From: Clostridiales bacterium
GTDB taxonomy: Bacteria; Bacillota; Clostridia; Christensenellales; Borkfalkiaceae
Assembly: GCA_015055965.1 (NCBI GenBank)
Contig: SVHG01000004.1
Span: forward strand, 62,001-126,000
Direction: 5' to 3'
DNA: 64,000 bases
How positions within the stretch are numbered: the stretch's first letter is position 1; each line of letters starts with the position of its first letter. Shown here one piece after another: positions 42,573-52,047 of the stretch. The translations under genes and the position numbers were made by a program. The notes beneath the pieces are model-generated. The model had not been told where the DNA came from, did not search any database, and saw only the letters and a program-made list of their open reading frames with translations.

Positions 42573-42601
42573 ATTTTAGCAAAAATGCACAATATTGTCA
42601 A
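42573..42601 (-). promoter_or_regulatory. Sigma-A promoter of acpP
   Basis: Minus strand: TTGACA (42601-42596), 17-bp spacer, TAAAAT (42578-42573), the same hexamers as clpB. Confidence 0.75.
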
Positions 42602-42661
42602 GTAAAAAACATTTTAAACGGTTTTTTGTAAAAGACAGGGGTAAAAATACACTTTAACTAA

Positions 42662-44833
42662 TTATTTCTTAATAATAGGCTTCTGTTTTAAGCTTAAACC
42701 GATACGTTTTTTGCGAACGTCAACGGAAATAACGGTTGCTTCAACAACGTCGCCAACCTTTAATACTTCGCTTGGGTGGCGAATAAATCTATCGGAAATT
42801 TCTGAAATATGAACTAATCCGTCCTGATGAACGCCGATATCAATAAACGCGCCAAAGTCAATAACGTTACGAACCGTACCCTTAATTTTCATACCGGGAA
42901 CAAGGTCTGCAATATCCATAACGTCCGTTCTAAGCATGGGCTTGGGAAGTGCGTCACGCACGTCTCTACCCGGCTTTAAAAGCTCTGCGGTAATATCGTT
43001 TAAGGTGATTTCGCCAAGGCCGGTAAATTCGCAAACCTTCTTAACGCCAAAGCTCTTAATCTTATCGTTTAAGTCGCCAAGCTTGCCGTCGCGTACGTCT
43101 GCGTCGCTATAACCGAATAGCTGTAATAGCTTTTGAGTTCCGTCGTAAGATTCAGGGTGAACGCCGGTGTTATCAAGAATATTCTTTGCGCCGGGAACGC
43201 GAAGGAAGCCCGCGCATTGAGTGAATGCCTTTTCGCCAAGCTTAGAAACCTTTAAAAGCTCTTTTCTGGTTTTAAACTTGCCGTGCTCTTCTCTGTAAGC
43301 AACGATATTTTTAGCAATACCGCTGTTAATACCTGCAATATATGAAAGAAGCTGAACGCTTGCCGTGTTAAGGTCTGCGCCAACCTTGTTAACGCAATCC
43401 TCCATTACGCCCTTTAAAACGCTATCAAGTCTGTTTTCGGGCATATCGTGCTGATACTGACCAACGCCGATTGACTTAGGATCAATCTTAATAAGCTCTG
43501 CTAAGGGATCTTGTAAACGGCGAGCAATAGATACGGCCGAACGCTCTGAAACGTCGTAATCGGGGAATTCTTCCGCGCCAAGCTTTGAGGCTGAATAAAC
43601 TGAAGCGCCCGCTTCACTAACTACCATATAGGTAACCTTGCCGTTATATTCCTTAACTAAATCTGCAACGATAATTTCACTTTCCTTAGAAGCCGTTCCG
43701 TTACCGATAGAAATAACCTCTACGCCGTATTTAGCAATAAGCTTTCTAACTACCGCCTTACCTTCTTCTACCTTGTTTTGGGGTTGAGTGGGATAAATAA
43801 CAGTTTTATCTAAAACCTTACCAGTTTCATCAACTACCGCAAGCTTACAGCCCGTTCTAAACGCAGGGTCCCAACCAAGGGTAACCTTGTCACGCATAGG
43901 GGGTTGCATTAATAGGGGGCGAAGATTAACCTCGAACATCTTAATGGCCTGTTCGTTTGCGCTTTCCGTTAAAGAGCTTCTAATTTCTCTTTCTATAGAA
44001 GGCGCGATAAGTCTTTCATAGCCGTCTTGAGCGGCAGCTTCTACTAAAGGAGTAAAAATACTACCCTGCTTAACGTAAGAAGCCATACATACTCTTCCGC
44101 CAAAATCCTTATCTATAGCAACCTTAACGCGTAAAAAGCCTTCCTTTTCGCCACGGTTTAAAGCGAGCACGCGGTGGCTTTTAATTTCGCCAACGGGCTC
44201 TTGATAATCGTCGTACATTTCGTAAACCTTGGATTCTTCCTCTTCACTTTTAAGAAGCTTAGAAGATATCTCACCGTTTCTCATATAGATATTACGAAGC
44301 TTTTTACGAAGCTCTGCGTTATCTGAAACCCATTCTGCAATAATATCGCAAGCGCCTGCAAGCGCTTCTTTTTCATTTTTAACACCCAATTCCTCGTTTA
44401 TATATTCGCGAGCGTAATCCTCGGGCTTTCCTTCTTTAATTTCTTGAGCAATAATAAGCTCTGCCAAGGGAGTAAGTCCCTTTGCCATAGCAACGGTTGC
44501 TCTGGTTTTCTTCTTTTGCTTGTAGGGGCGGTAAATATCCTCTACCTCAGTAAGGGTAACCGCGTTTGCCAAAGCCTCGGTAATTTCATCAGTAAGCTTG
44601 CCTTGCTCTGCAATAATGCGTGAAACCTCTTCCTTTCTTTGTTCAAGATTTCTTAAATAAGTAAGTCTGTCTGCAAATTCACGCAAAACCTGGTCGTCTA
44701 TATGACCGGTTAATTCTTTACGGTAACGTGCTATAAAGGGTATAGTGTTGCCTTCATCTAGTAAGGTAACGATGTTTTGCGCGTGTTCTTCTTTTAGATT
44801 AAATTCTGCTGTTACTGTTTTTAATACGTCCAT
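42662..44833 (-). CDS. tex: Tex family S1 RNA-binding protein
   Basis: 723 residues. The full Tex order is visible: N-terminal helical domain (FNLKEEHAQNIVTLLDEGNTIPFIARY in part), a YqgF/RuvX-like RNase H fold (about 325-455, LGWDPAFRTGCKLAVVDETG), helix-hairpin-helix repeats (about 490-560) and an S1 domain (about 645-715, GTVRNVIDFGAFIDIG). Tex binds RNA and affects transcription and translation fidelity. ATG 44833 follows AAGGAAG. A hairpin including one dispersed motif copy lies between it and the amylase gene. Confidence 0.97.
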   Translation of the reverse strand: MDVLKTVTAEFNLKEEHAQNIVTLLDEGNTIPFIARYRKELTGHIDDQVLREFADRLTYLRNLEQRKEEVSRIIAEQGKLTDEITEALANAVTLTEVEDIYRPYKQKKKTRATVAMAKGLTPLAELIIAQEIKEGKPEDYAREYINEELGVKNEKEALAGACDIIAEWVSDNAELRKKLRNIYMRNGEISSKLLKSEEEESKVYEMYDDYQEPVGEIKSHRVLALNRGEKEGFLRVKVAIDKDFGGRVCMASYVKQGSIFTPLVEAAAQDGYERLIAPSIEREIRSSLTESANEQAIKMFEVNLRPLLMQPPMRDKVTLGWDPAFRTGCKLAVVDETGKVLDKTVIYPTQPQNKVEEGKAVVRKLIAKYGVEVISIGNGTASKESEIIVADLVKEYNGKVTYMVVSEAGASVYSASKLGAEEFPDYDVSERSAVSIARRLQDPLAELIKIDPKSIGVGQYQHDMPENRLDSVLKGVMEDCVNKVGADLNTASVQLLSYIAGINSGIAKNIVAYREEHGKFKTRKELLKVSKLGEKAFTQCAGFLRVPGAKNILDNTGVHPESYDGTQKLLQLFGYSDADVRDGKLGDLNDKIKSFGVKKVCEFTGLGEITLNDITAELLKPGRDVRDALPKPMLRTDVMDIADLVPGMKIKGTVRNVIDFGAFIDIGVHQDGLVHISEISDRFIRHPSEVLKVGDVVEATVISVDVRKKRIGLSLKQKPIIKK

Positions 44834-44886
44834 TGTTTCTTCCTTTTTTTACAGTTGTGAATGGTTTCCTCTATAAAAATATGCCG

Positions 44887-44901
44887 TTAATCGACTTATA
44901 G
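44887..44901 (+). repeat. Dispersed motif copy within a hairpin
   Basis: Exact TTAATCG-ACT-TATAG. CCTCTATAA (44868-44876) pairs with TTATAGAGG (44896-44904), so the motif's right half is one arm of a hairpin between tex and the amylase gene. Confidence 0.65.
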
Positions 44902-44940
44902 AGGGGTTTTTGCTAAATACTTCCTTGCCGTAAAACAAAG

Positions 44941-46716
44941 TTAATTTGCTTTTTTGGCAGATATAATTAAGAACCCGTTGGGTTTTAATTCAAATTTTTG
45001 CGCTTTATTATTAGTGTAAAGATCAACTGCTTCGCCACTAAAAATAAGCTCCTTAGCGTGATTACCCGCGTTTAAGGCAACCGTTATTTTTTGCTCGCCC
45101 TCGCCACGGCTAAACACGAAAAGCCCTTTATCTGCTTTTACGATATTTATAACGCCATCTTTAAAGACTTCCTTTTCCTTTCTTATTTGAGCAAGCTTAA
45201 TATAGTGAGCGGTTAAATCCTTATCCCCTTTCTCCCAATTAAAGCATCTGCGGTTATAGGGATCTAAATCCCCTTCTAAGCCTTCCTCGTCGCCGTAATA
45301 AACGCTTGGCACACCGTATAGGAAAAACTGCAATACGGTTGCTAATTTTTCGCGCTCTTTACCGCGTTGATATTCAAACCCGTCAAGCTTTTCTTCAGCC
45401 ATTAAGTCCTTATCCGTAACGGTAACTCTTCTGCCTAATAGCGTTATAATTCGTGTTGAATCGTGCGTAGAAAGCACGTTCATAAGGGTATCTAAGCTTT
45501 GCTTAGGATAGTTATTTATTTGCTCTAGCACCGTTGAACGAAGCAAGGTGCAGTCCCCTTTTAAAACGAAATCTATAATAGCGCTTCTTAAGGGGTAATT
45601 CATAACGGAATCCAAAAGCCCGTCCGTATAATACTTTCTTCTAACGCCGTAAGAAATCTTATTAGTAGCGTCCTCCCAAACCTCGCCAATAAGGAAATTA
45701 TCCTGCCCGCGAGCCTTTAACGCCTTTCTTATTTTATAAACGAATTTATCAGTTAGCTCGTCAACGACGTCTAAACGCATTCCCCTAATGCCTGCATCCA
45801 CCCAGTACTCAACCACCTTTTCGCAAACGAATTTTTGGAATGACTTACTGTCCTTTTTAATAGTGGGAAGGGTTTTAAAGCCCCACCAGCTAGCGTAAGA
45901 TTCAGGGTGCTCCCAGAAGGTGTACCAGTCAAAATATTTAGATTTTTTATCGTTAAAAGCGCCAACCTCGTCATAGTCAAGATATTTATTAAAATATCTA
46001 CTACCTGCGCCCGTGTGATTAAACACACCGTCAAAAATAAAATAAATATTCTTTTGCTTTGCGCTTGAGGTCAAATTTTTAAAATCCTCTAAGCTACCCA
46101 AAACGCCGTCCGGCTTAAGATAATCGCCGGTATCGTAGCGGTGAGAGGAATAGCTTTCGCAAATGGGATTAAGATATACCGCATCTACGCCAAGGCTCTT
46201 AATATAATCCAGCTTAGACTGTATACCCTTAAAATTACCGCCGAAAAACTCGTTATTTCTAACCTTACCGTCAGGCGAACGGAAGGTGGGCATACCTCCC
46301 CAATCTTCACGTTTTTTCTTGCCGTTAGCAACGGTAAAATCCCCAACTCTACAAAACCTATCGGGGAAAATTTGGTAAATAATACCACCCTTTATCCAAT
46401 CCGGCGTGGTGTAATTTTCGGGGTAAACGGTTAACTGCCAGCGCTTATTGGTTGGTTGAGCGCGAAAATCCTTACCCATACCGTAGGTTACGCCGTTAGA
46501 AAAAAATTGGTAAAAATATAACCCATTGTTAAGCTCAAAATCAAGATAAAAGCCACCCTCCGTTTTCTTCATAACGCGGTCTGTATAGTCGTCTTCGCTA
46601 TACATACGCATTGTTACGGGGGCGTCGCTTTCAACGTAAAAACGAACGGAAGAGTGCTCTTTAACACCCCCCGTTACGCTTTTATATTTTGTGCTTAATG
46701 GGTTAAACTTGAACAT
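44941..46716 (-). CDS. GH13 alpha-amylase/neopullulanase-like glycosidase
   Basis: 591 residues. An N-terminal beta domain (about 1-115, CBM34-like) precedes the GH13 barrel. Conserved motifs: QIFPDRF, FDGVFNHTG, the nucleophile Asp in RGMRLDVVDE (about 315), acid/base Glu in LIGEVWED (about 345) and LSTHDSTR (about 420). No signal peptide, so it is intracellular and probably trims maltodextrins or debranched glycogen. It starts 9 bp after glgP and is the last gene of the glycogen operon. Subfamily (neopullulanase, maltogenic amylase, cyclomaltodextrinase) cannot be fixed by eye. Confidence 0.92.
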   Translation of the reverse strand: MFKFNPLSTKYKSVTGGVKEHSSVRFYVESDAPVTMRMYSEDDYTDRVMKKTEGGFYLDFELNNGLYFYQFFSNGVTYGMGKDFRAQPTNKRWQLTVYPENYTTPDWIKGGIIYQIFPDRFCRVGDFTVANGKKKREDWGGMPTFRSPDGKVRNNEFFGGNFKGIQSKLDYIKSLGVDAVYLNPICESYSSHRYDTGDYLKPDGVLGSLEDFKNLTSSAKQKNIYFIFDGVFNHTGAGSRYFNKYLDYDEVGAFNDKKSKYFDWYTFWEHPESYASWWGFKTLPTIKKDSKSFQKFVCEKVVEYWVDAGIRGMRLDVVDELTDKFVYKIRKALKARGQDNFLIGEVWEDATNKISYGVRRKYYTDGLLDSVMNYPLRSAIIDFVLKGDCTLLRSTVLEQINNYPKQSLDTLMNVLSTHDSTRIITLLGRRVTVTDKDLMAEEKLDGFEYQRGKEREKLATVLQFFLYGVPSVYYGDEEGLEGDLDPYNRRCFNWEKGDKDLTAHYIKLAQIRKEKEVFKDGVINIVKADKGLFVFSRGEGEQKITVALNAGNHAKELIFSGEAVDLYTNNKAQKFELKPNGFLIISAKKAN

Positions 46717-46725
46717 AAAACTAAA

Positions 46726-49176
46726 TTAGCGAATGGGTTTTAATCCCCAAATATTTTCCGCATATTCCTTAATACTTCTATCTGAAGAGAAGAAACCGCT
46801 TGCCGCAACGTTTCTTAAGCTCTTAACCGCCCAAAGGTTTCTATCCTTGTATTCTTCAAGCATAAGCTCTCTGGTCTTTTGATAATCGCCAAAATCCGCC
46901 ATACACATATAGGGATCGGCTACGGGTGACTGGGTTAATAAATAGTCTGCAATATGAGCAAAGCTTTCGCCGTTATAGCCCTTCTTTAAGCTTGCTATAA
47001 CTCGTTTAAGCTTGGGATTAGAGTTATAGAACTGTGAGGAATTATAACCTCTGTTCCAAAGCTCTTCTACCTCGTGAGATCTTAAACCGAATATATAAAT
47101 ATTTTCGTTACCAACCCTTTCACACATTTCAACGTTAGCGCCGTCCATAGTGCCAATGGTTAACGCGCCGTTTATCATGAACTTCATATTACCAGTACCG
47201 CTTGCTTCCTTACCTGCTTGTGAGATTTGCTCTGAAACCTCGGTTGCGGGCATAAGCTTTTCTGCAACGGTAACCGAATAGTTTTCTACGTAACAAACCT
47301 TAAGCTTTTCACGAATGCGCTTATCGGGATTTTTATCTATATCCGCCACCAAATAACAGATAAGTCTAATAATCTGTTTAGCCATATAATAGCCGGAAGC
47401 AGCCTTTGCGCCAAATATAAAGGTTTGGGGTTGAATATCTAAGTCGGGATTTTCCTTTAAGTCCTCGTATAAGCTGATTATCTGCAATACGTTTAGTAAT
47501 TGACGCTTATACTCGTGAAGTCTTTTTGCCTGAACGTCGAATAGAGTTTCAGGGTTAAGGGTTATTCCGCTATAAGATTTTAAATATGAAGCAAGCTGTT
47601 TTTTCTTTAATAGCTTGATTTCATTCATTCTTTTTAAAACGCTTGCGTCATTTTCAAACTTACCAAACTCACTTAAAAGTGAAGCGTCTTTAATAAATCC
47701 GTCGCCAATACAGTCACTAATAAGTGAAGTAAGCTCCGGGTTAGACTGGCAAAGCCATCTTCTGTATGCAATACCGTTAGTTACGTTAGTGAACTTATCG
47801 GGGTATATTTCGTTAAAATCCTTAAAGATACTTTCCTTAATAATTTCGCTGTGCAGTGAAGATACGCCGTTAACCTTTTTAGAGCCTATAACGCTTAAGT
47901 TAGCCATCTTTACCATTCCGTGTGAAATAATACTCATACGATTAATTCTATCCCAATCGCCGGGGTAAAGATTCCACATATCAGCGCAGAAGCGTCTGTT
48001 TATTTCCTTAATAATTGAGTAAACTCTGGGAAGTCTTCTTTCGATTAAATCCTCACTCCATTTTTCCAACGCTTCACTCATAACGGTATGGTTGGTGTAC
48101 GCAACGGTGCGAACTACTATATCCCAAGCGCTATCCCAAGAATAGCCGTGCTCATCCATTAATAAACGCATAAGCTCGGGAATACAAAGAGCGGGGTGAG
48201 TATCGTTGATGTGAATGCTAGCCTTATCCGGTAAATTATCAAGCGAACCAAATCTTTCTAAGTGAACTGCTAAGATATTTTGTAAGGAGGCCGAAACTAA
48301 AAGATATTGCTGTTTTAAACGAAGAGATTTACCCTCGTAATGGTTATCGGAAGGATATAAAACCTTGGTTAAAAGCTCTGCTTCGTTAGCTTCTTGAACG
48401 CAACGCATATAATCACCTTCAGAGAAGGTTCTCATATCAAAGGATTTACTGGTTTTAGCCGTCCATAATCTTAAAACTGAAACGGCGCTTGAATCCTTAC
48501 CGGATATCATCATATCGTAAGGAATAGCCTCAACCTCGGTAGCGTCAACGTGATCTATCTTCATTCCATTAGGCGTCCAGTTTTCAACTATTCTACCGTC
48601 AAATTTAACCTTAAACGCCTTATCCATTCTTTGGGTAAGCCATACTTCGCCACCGGGTAGCCAATCGTCGGGAAGCTCTAACTGCCAACCGTCAACTATT
48701 TTTTGCTTAAATAAGCCGTATTCGTAGCGTAAAGAAAAGCCCATGGTGGGATAATCTAATGAAGCAAGCGAATCCATAAAGCAAGCGGCAAGTCTACCAA
48801 GACCACCGTTACCCAAGCCCGCGTCAGGCTCGTTTTCATAAAGCTCTTCAAGATTAGTTCCCAATTCCTTTAAGGCAGAATTAATAGCGTTTTCTATACT
48901 TAAATTGTAAACGTTATTCTTTAAAGATCTACCAAGAAGGTATTCCATGCAAAGGTAATAAACCCTTTTTCCTTCCTTTGAGTTTTTTAAGGTGTAATGG
49001 TAGCTTTTTCTCTTTTCTAAAAGAATATCCTTAACTATCATTACAACGGCCTTGTAAAGCTGTTCTGAGGATGCTTCCTCCGGCGTAACTCCGTAATAGC
49101 GTGAAAGCTTACTTTTAATTTGCTCTAAAGCTTCCTTTTTGGTAAGCTTGATTTTTGTCTCCATGTTTATTTGCAT
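46726..49176 (-). CDS. glgP: Glycogen/maltodextrin phosphorylase
   Basis: 816 residues, GT35 family. N-terminal LGNGGLGRLAACFMDS, IHINDTHPAL, central KRLHEYKRQL and EASGTGNMKFMINGAL (PLP-binding Lys near 665) are all present. It releases glucose 1-phosphate from alpha-1,4-glucan. Two starts are possible: ATG 49176, within the glgA stop region, or ATG 49164 (four residues shorter, 3 bp after glgA). GGAG is too close to the first and rather far from the second. Either way it is translationally coupled to glgA. Confidence 0.97.
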   Translation of the reverse strand: MQINMETKIKLTKKEALEQIKSKLSRYYGVTPEEASSEQLYKAVVMIVKDILLEKRKSYHYTLKNSKEGKRVYYLCMEYLLGRSLKNNVYNLSIENAINSALKELGTNLEELYENEPDAGLGNGGLGRLAACFMDSLASLDYPTMGFSLRYEYGLFKQKIVDGWQLELPDDWLPGGEVWLTQRMDKAFKVKFDGRIVENWTPNGMKIDHVDATEVEAIPYDMMISGKDSSAVSVLRLWTAKTSKSFDMRTFSEGDYMRCVQEANEAELLTKVLYPSDNHYEGKSLRLKQQYLLVSASLQNILAVHLERFGSLDNLPDKASIHINDTHPALCIPELMRLLMDEHGYSWDSAWDIVVRTVAYTNHTVMSEALEKWSEDLIERRLPRVYSIIKEINRRFCADMWNLYPGDWDRINRMSIISHGMVKMANLSVIGSKKVNGVSSLHSEIIKESIFKDFNEIYPDKFTNVTNGIAYRRWLCQSNPELTSLISDCIGDGFIKDASLLSEFGKFENDASVLKRMNEIKLLKKKQLASYLKSYSGITLNPETLFDVQAKRLHEYKRQLLNVLQIISLYEDLKENPDLDIQPQTFIFGAKAASGYYMAKQIIRLICYLVADIDKNPDKRIREKLKVCYVENYSVTVAEKLMPATEVSEQISQAGKEASGTGNMKFMINGALTIGTMDGANVEMCERVGNENIYIFGLRSHEVEELWNRGYNSSQFYNSNPKLKRVIASLKKGYNGESFAHIADYLLTQSPVADPYMCMADFGDYQKTRELMLEEYKDRNLWAVKSLRNVAASGFFSSDRSIKEYAENIWGLKPIR

Positions 49177-50807
49177 TCTCCTATAAGAGCATCGTAAAGT
49201 TTTTCGTATGACTGCGCTGATTTTTTCCAGCTGAAATCGCTGGTTATAGCGCTATTAATTAATTTTTCCCAAACGGGCTTGTTTCCATAAGTGTAAATCG
49301 CATCTTTAATTACGTATAACATTTCGTGAGCGTTGTAATTGTTAAATGCAAAGCCGTTACCGTTTTCTCTATTAGTATTAAAGGGTATTATGCTATCTGC
49401 AAGACCGCCCGTGCTTCTTACTACGGGAATAGTTGCGTATCTGCAAGCTATCATTTGTGAAAGTCCGCAAGGCTCTTGCTTAGAGGGCATTAAGAATATA
49501 TCTGCGCCTGAATAAATTTTAGAAGCCATATCCTTATTGAATGCAATTAACGCCCTGCACTTACCGGGATATCTGCCTTCAGTATATTTAAAATAGTTTT
49601 CGTAATCGGTATCGCCCTTACCTAATACTATGAACTGAACGTCTTCGTATAATATTTCGTCTAAAACAGCCTTAACAAGATCTAAGCCCTTATGAGAAAC
49701 TAATCTTGAAATTAAAGCGATTACCGGTACGTCGCGTTCGGGAAGGCCAAGCATCTTTTGAAGCTCGCGCTTACATTCCTTTTTGCCTGATAAATCGTTA
49801 GCGCCGTAATTTTTAAATAGAGAACTATCCGTTTCGGGATTATATAGGTCAAGGTCTATACCGTTAAGTATACCGCATAGCTTTCTTTCGTTGCCTAAAA
49901 TAACCCTTTCTAATCCGTGCGCAAAGTACGCGTCCTTAATTTCCCTTGCGTAGGTGGGGCTAACGGTGTTAACTCCGTCTGCAAGCTCAATAGCGCCCTT
50001 CATAAGGTTTAAGCAACCGTTATATTCAATCCTGCCGTGCGCCCATTCGGGGAAGCCGAATAAATCGCCTGCAAGGCTCATTGAATACTGACCTTGATAT
50101 TCTATATTGTGAATGGTAAATAGAGTTTTAATTCTATCAAAACCAAACGAGCTGTTATATAGAGTTTTAAGATAGATTACTACCGCTGCAGACTGCCAAT
50201 CGTTACAGTTAATAACGTCGGGATAGAATTGAAGATATCCCAAGGTATCAACAACCGCTTTAGAGAAGAAGGCAAAGCGTTCGCCGTCGTCGTAACAGCC
50301 GTATAAGGTATCTCTCTTAAAGTAATATTCGTTATCTATAAAATAGAAGGTAACGCCGTCTAATCTGCAAGAATAAAGCCCGCAATATTGGTTACGCCAT
50401 GCAAGCGCAACGTTATAATTGCCCAAGAAAGTAAAGTTAGATCTTAAGCCGGCGTCTATCTTTGAATATAGGGGCATAATTACGCTAACGTCGTAATTAT
50501 CGCGCTTTGCAAGCTCTTTGGGTAAAGAGCCTATTACGTCTGCTAAACCGCCCGTTTTAATAAAGGGTAAACCTTCAGAGGCAACGAAAAGCACACTCTT
50601 TTTATTCTTGATTTCTATTAGCTCGCTAATAGTTTGTTGCTCCATAACGCTTTTTACGGGAGCTTCCTTTTTAACAGCTACCTTTACGCTTTCCTTTTTA
50701 GGCGCAGTTTCCGCTACGGGAGCGCTTTTTTGTCCACGCTTTTTGGGAAGATTCTTCATACCTTCCGATAAACTGATTTTTACTTTTTCTACTTTCTTTC
50801 TTGGCAT
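49167..50807 (-). CDS. glgA: Glycogen synthase with basic N-terminal extension
   Basis: 546 residues; GlgA is usually about 475. The catalytic GT5 domain starts near residue 71, with KTGGLAD (84-90) binding ADP-glucose, and RLVSHKGLDLV, PSKQEPCGL and the C-terminal W/F-rich tail. It extends alpha-1,4-glucan from ADP-glucose. The additional 70 residues are rich in Lys, Ala, Val and Pro (KKRGQ, APKKES, VAVKKEAP) and likely disordered. The start at 50807 has a good AAAGGAG site, so the extension is real, not a start-codon error. It is 121 bp downstream of glgD and overlaps the glgP start. Confidence 0.95.
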   Translation of the reverse strand: MPRKKVEKVKISLSEGMKNLPKKRGQKSAPVAETAPKKESVKVAVKKEAPVKSVMEQQTISELIEIKNKKSVLFVASEGLPFIKTGGLADVIGSLPKELAKRDNYDVSVIMPLYSKIDAGLRSNFTFLGNYNVALAWRNQYCGLYSCRLDGVTFYFIDNEYYFKRDTLYGCYDDGERFAFFSKAVVDTLGYLQFYPDVINCNDWQSAAVVIYLKTLYNSSFGFDRIKTLFTIHNIEYQGQYSMSLAGDLFGFPEWAHGRIEYNGCLNLMKGAIELADGVNTVSPTYAREIKDAYFAHGLERVILGNERKLCGILNGIDLDLYNPETDSSLFKNYGANDLSGKKECKRELQKMLGLPERDVPVIALISRLVSHKGLDLVKAVLDEILYEDVQFIVLGKGDTDYENYFKYTEGRYPGKCRALIAFNKDMASKIYSGADIFLMPSKQEPCGLSQMIACRYATIPVVRSTGGLADSIIPFNTNRENGNGFAFNNYNAHEMLYVIKDAIYTYGNKPVWEKLINSAITSDFSWKKSAQSYEKLYDALIGECK

Positions 50808-50928
50808 TTTATTTCTCCTTTTATTAGAAACGGTTATTTTATTTATCTAACCGTATTTTTCCTTCTATTGCATATTTAGCAAAGGAAATCCGTTAAAAAG
50901 CGAACTTCCTTTACCGCATAGTCTTTTA

Positions 50929-52047
50929 TTAAAGTACCGTTTTCTTATGAACGAAGAAGGGATGAGTAGAGCAACCTGAAAGCACTCTTCTATCCTTAAC
51001 CACGACGTTCTTATCTGTAATAAGGCAATTGATAAGGGCGTTTTCACCAACTAAGGTATCCTGCATTAATATACTGTTTTTAACAACAGTTCCCCTTCCT
51101 ATCTTAACACCGCGGAAGATTATACTGTTATAAACCTCGCCTTCTATACAGCATCCGTCCGCAATAAGTGAGTTTTTAACGATTGCGTTTTCGCCGTAGG
51201 TTGTGGGAATACTGTCTTTAACCTTGGTGTAAACACCACCGCTTGCAAATAAATTATCTCTGTTTTGCTTATCTAAAAGCTTTAAGCTTTCATCATAGTA
51301 AGACTGTAATGAAGAAATTCTTACGAAATATCCCCTATGCTCCCAAGCAAATATTTTTAGTCTATTTACGTTAGCGCCTAAAATATCAACGCCGAAATGT
51401 CTTTTGCCGTGAGCAACCGCGTCTGCTATAAGGTTTTGTAAAAGAGTTCTTCTCATGATGCAAACGTTTGCATACATATTAACCTCTTCACTCTTATACT
51501 CGCTGGGATCAAAGGCCATATCGGTAACTCTGCCCTTTTCTTCAACGCTTAAAAGTATATTGTTATTGCCTGAAATTGATTGAGGCGCGGTTTTATGGTA
51601 AACTAAGGTAATATCTGCCTGACGTCTGCTATGGAATTCCATTAAATCCTTGTAGTCCATATTACAAACGACGTCACTATCAGATAAAACTACGAACTCC
51701 TCAGTTGATTTTGCTAAGAAGCCGGTAACGGTCTTTAACGCTTCTAATCTGGTGCTATATAAAGAGGTGCTTTCACTTACGCCAAATGGGGGAAGAATGA
51801 TTAAACCACCGTGACGGCGAGCTAAATCCCAATCCTTACCGCTACCAACGTGGTCCATAAGTGATTGATAGTTACTCTTCGTAATAACGCCAACCTTAGT
51901 TAAACCGCTGTTAACCATATTAGAAAGAGCAAAGTCTATAAGTCTGTATCTTCCGCAGAAGGGAATTGAAGCAGTAGTTCTGCCTGCGGTAAGCTCGGGT
52001 AAATTTGCGTCGTGTATATTAGAAAATATAATACCTAATGCATCCAT
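50929..52047 (-). CDS. glgD: GlgD, non-catalytic partner of glucose-1-phosphate adenylyltransferase
   Basis: 372 residues. NTP-transferase fold with a left-handed beta-helix tail, but the catalytic GGxGxRL loop is replaced by FSNIHDANLPELTAGRTT, as in GlgD proteins, which pair with GlgC and raise its activity. Its start overlaps the glgC stop by one base (TAATG-type coupling). The position between glgC and glgA matches Bacillus and Clostridia glgBCDAP operons. The gene product should form a heterotetramer with GlgC in the cytoplasm. Confidence 0.95.
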   Translation of the reverse strand: MDALGIIFSNIHDANLPELTAGRTTASIPFCGRYRLIDFALSNMVNSGLTKVGVITKSNYQSLMDHVGSGKDWDLARRHGGLIILPPFGVSESTSLYSTRLEALKTVTGFLAKSTEEFVVLSDSDVVCNMDYKDLMEFHSRRQADITLVYHKTAPQSISGNNNILLSVEEKGRVTDMAFDPSEYKSEEVNMYANVCIMRRTLLQNLIADAVAHGKRHFGVDILGANVNRLKIFAWEHRGYFVRISSLQSYYDESLKLLDKQNRDNLFASGGVYTKVKDSIPTTYGENAIVKNSLIADGCCIEGEVYNSIIFRGVKIGRGTVVKNSILMQDTLVGENALINCLITDKNVVVKDRRVLSGCSTHPFFVHKKTVL

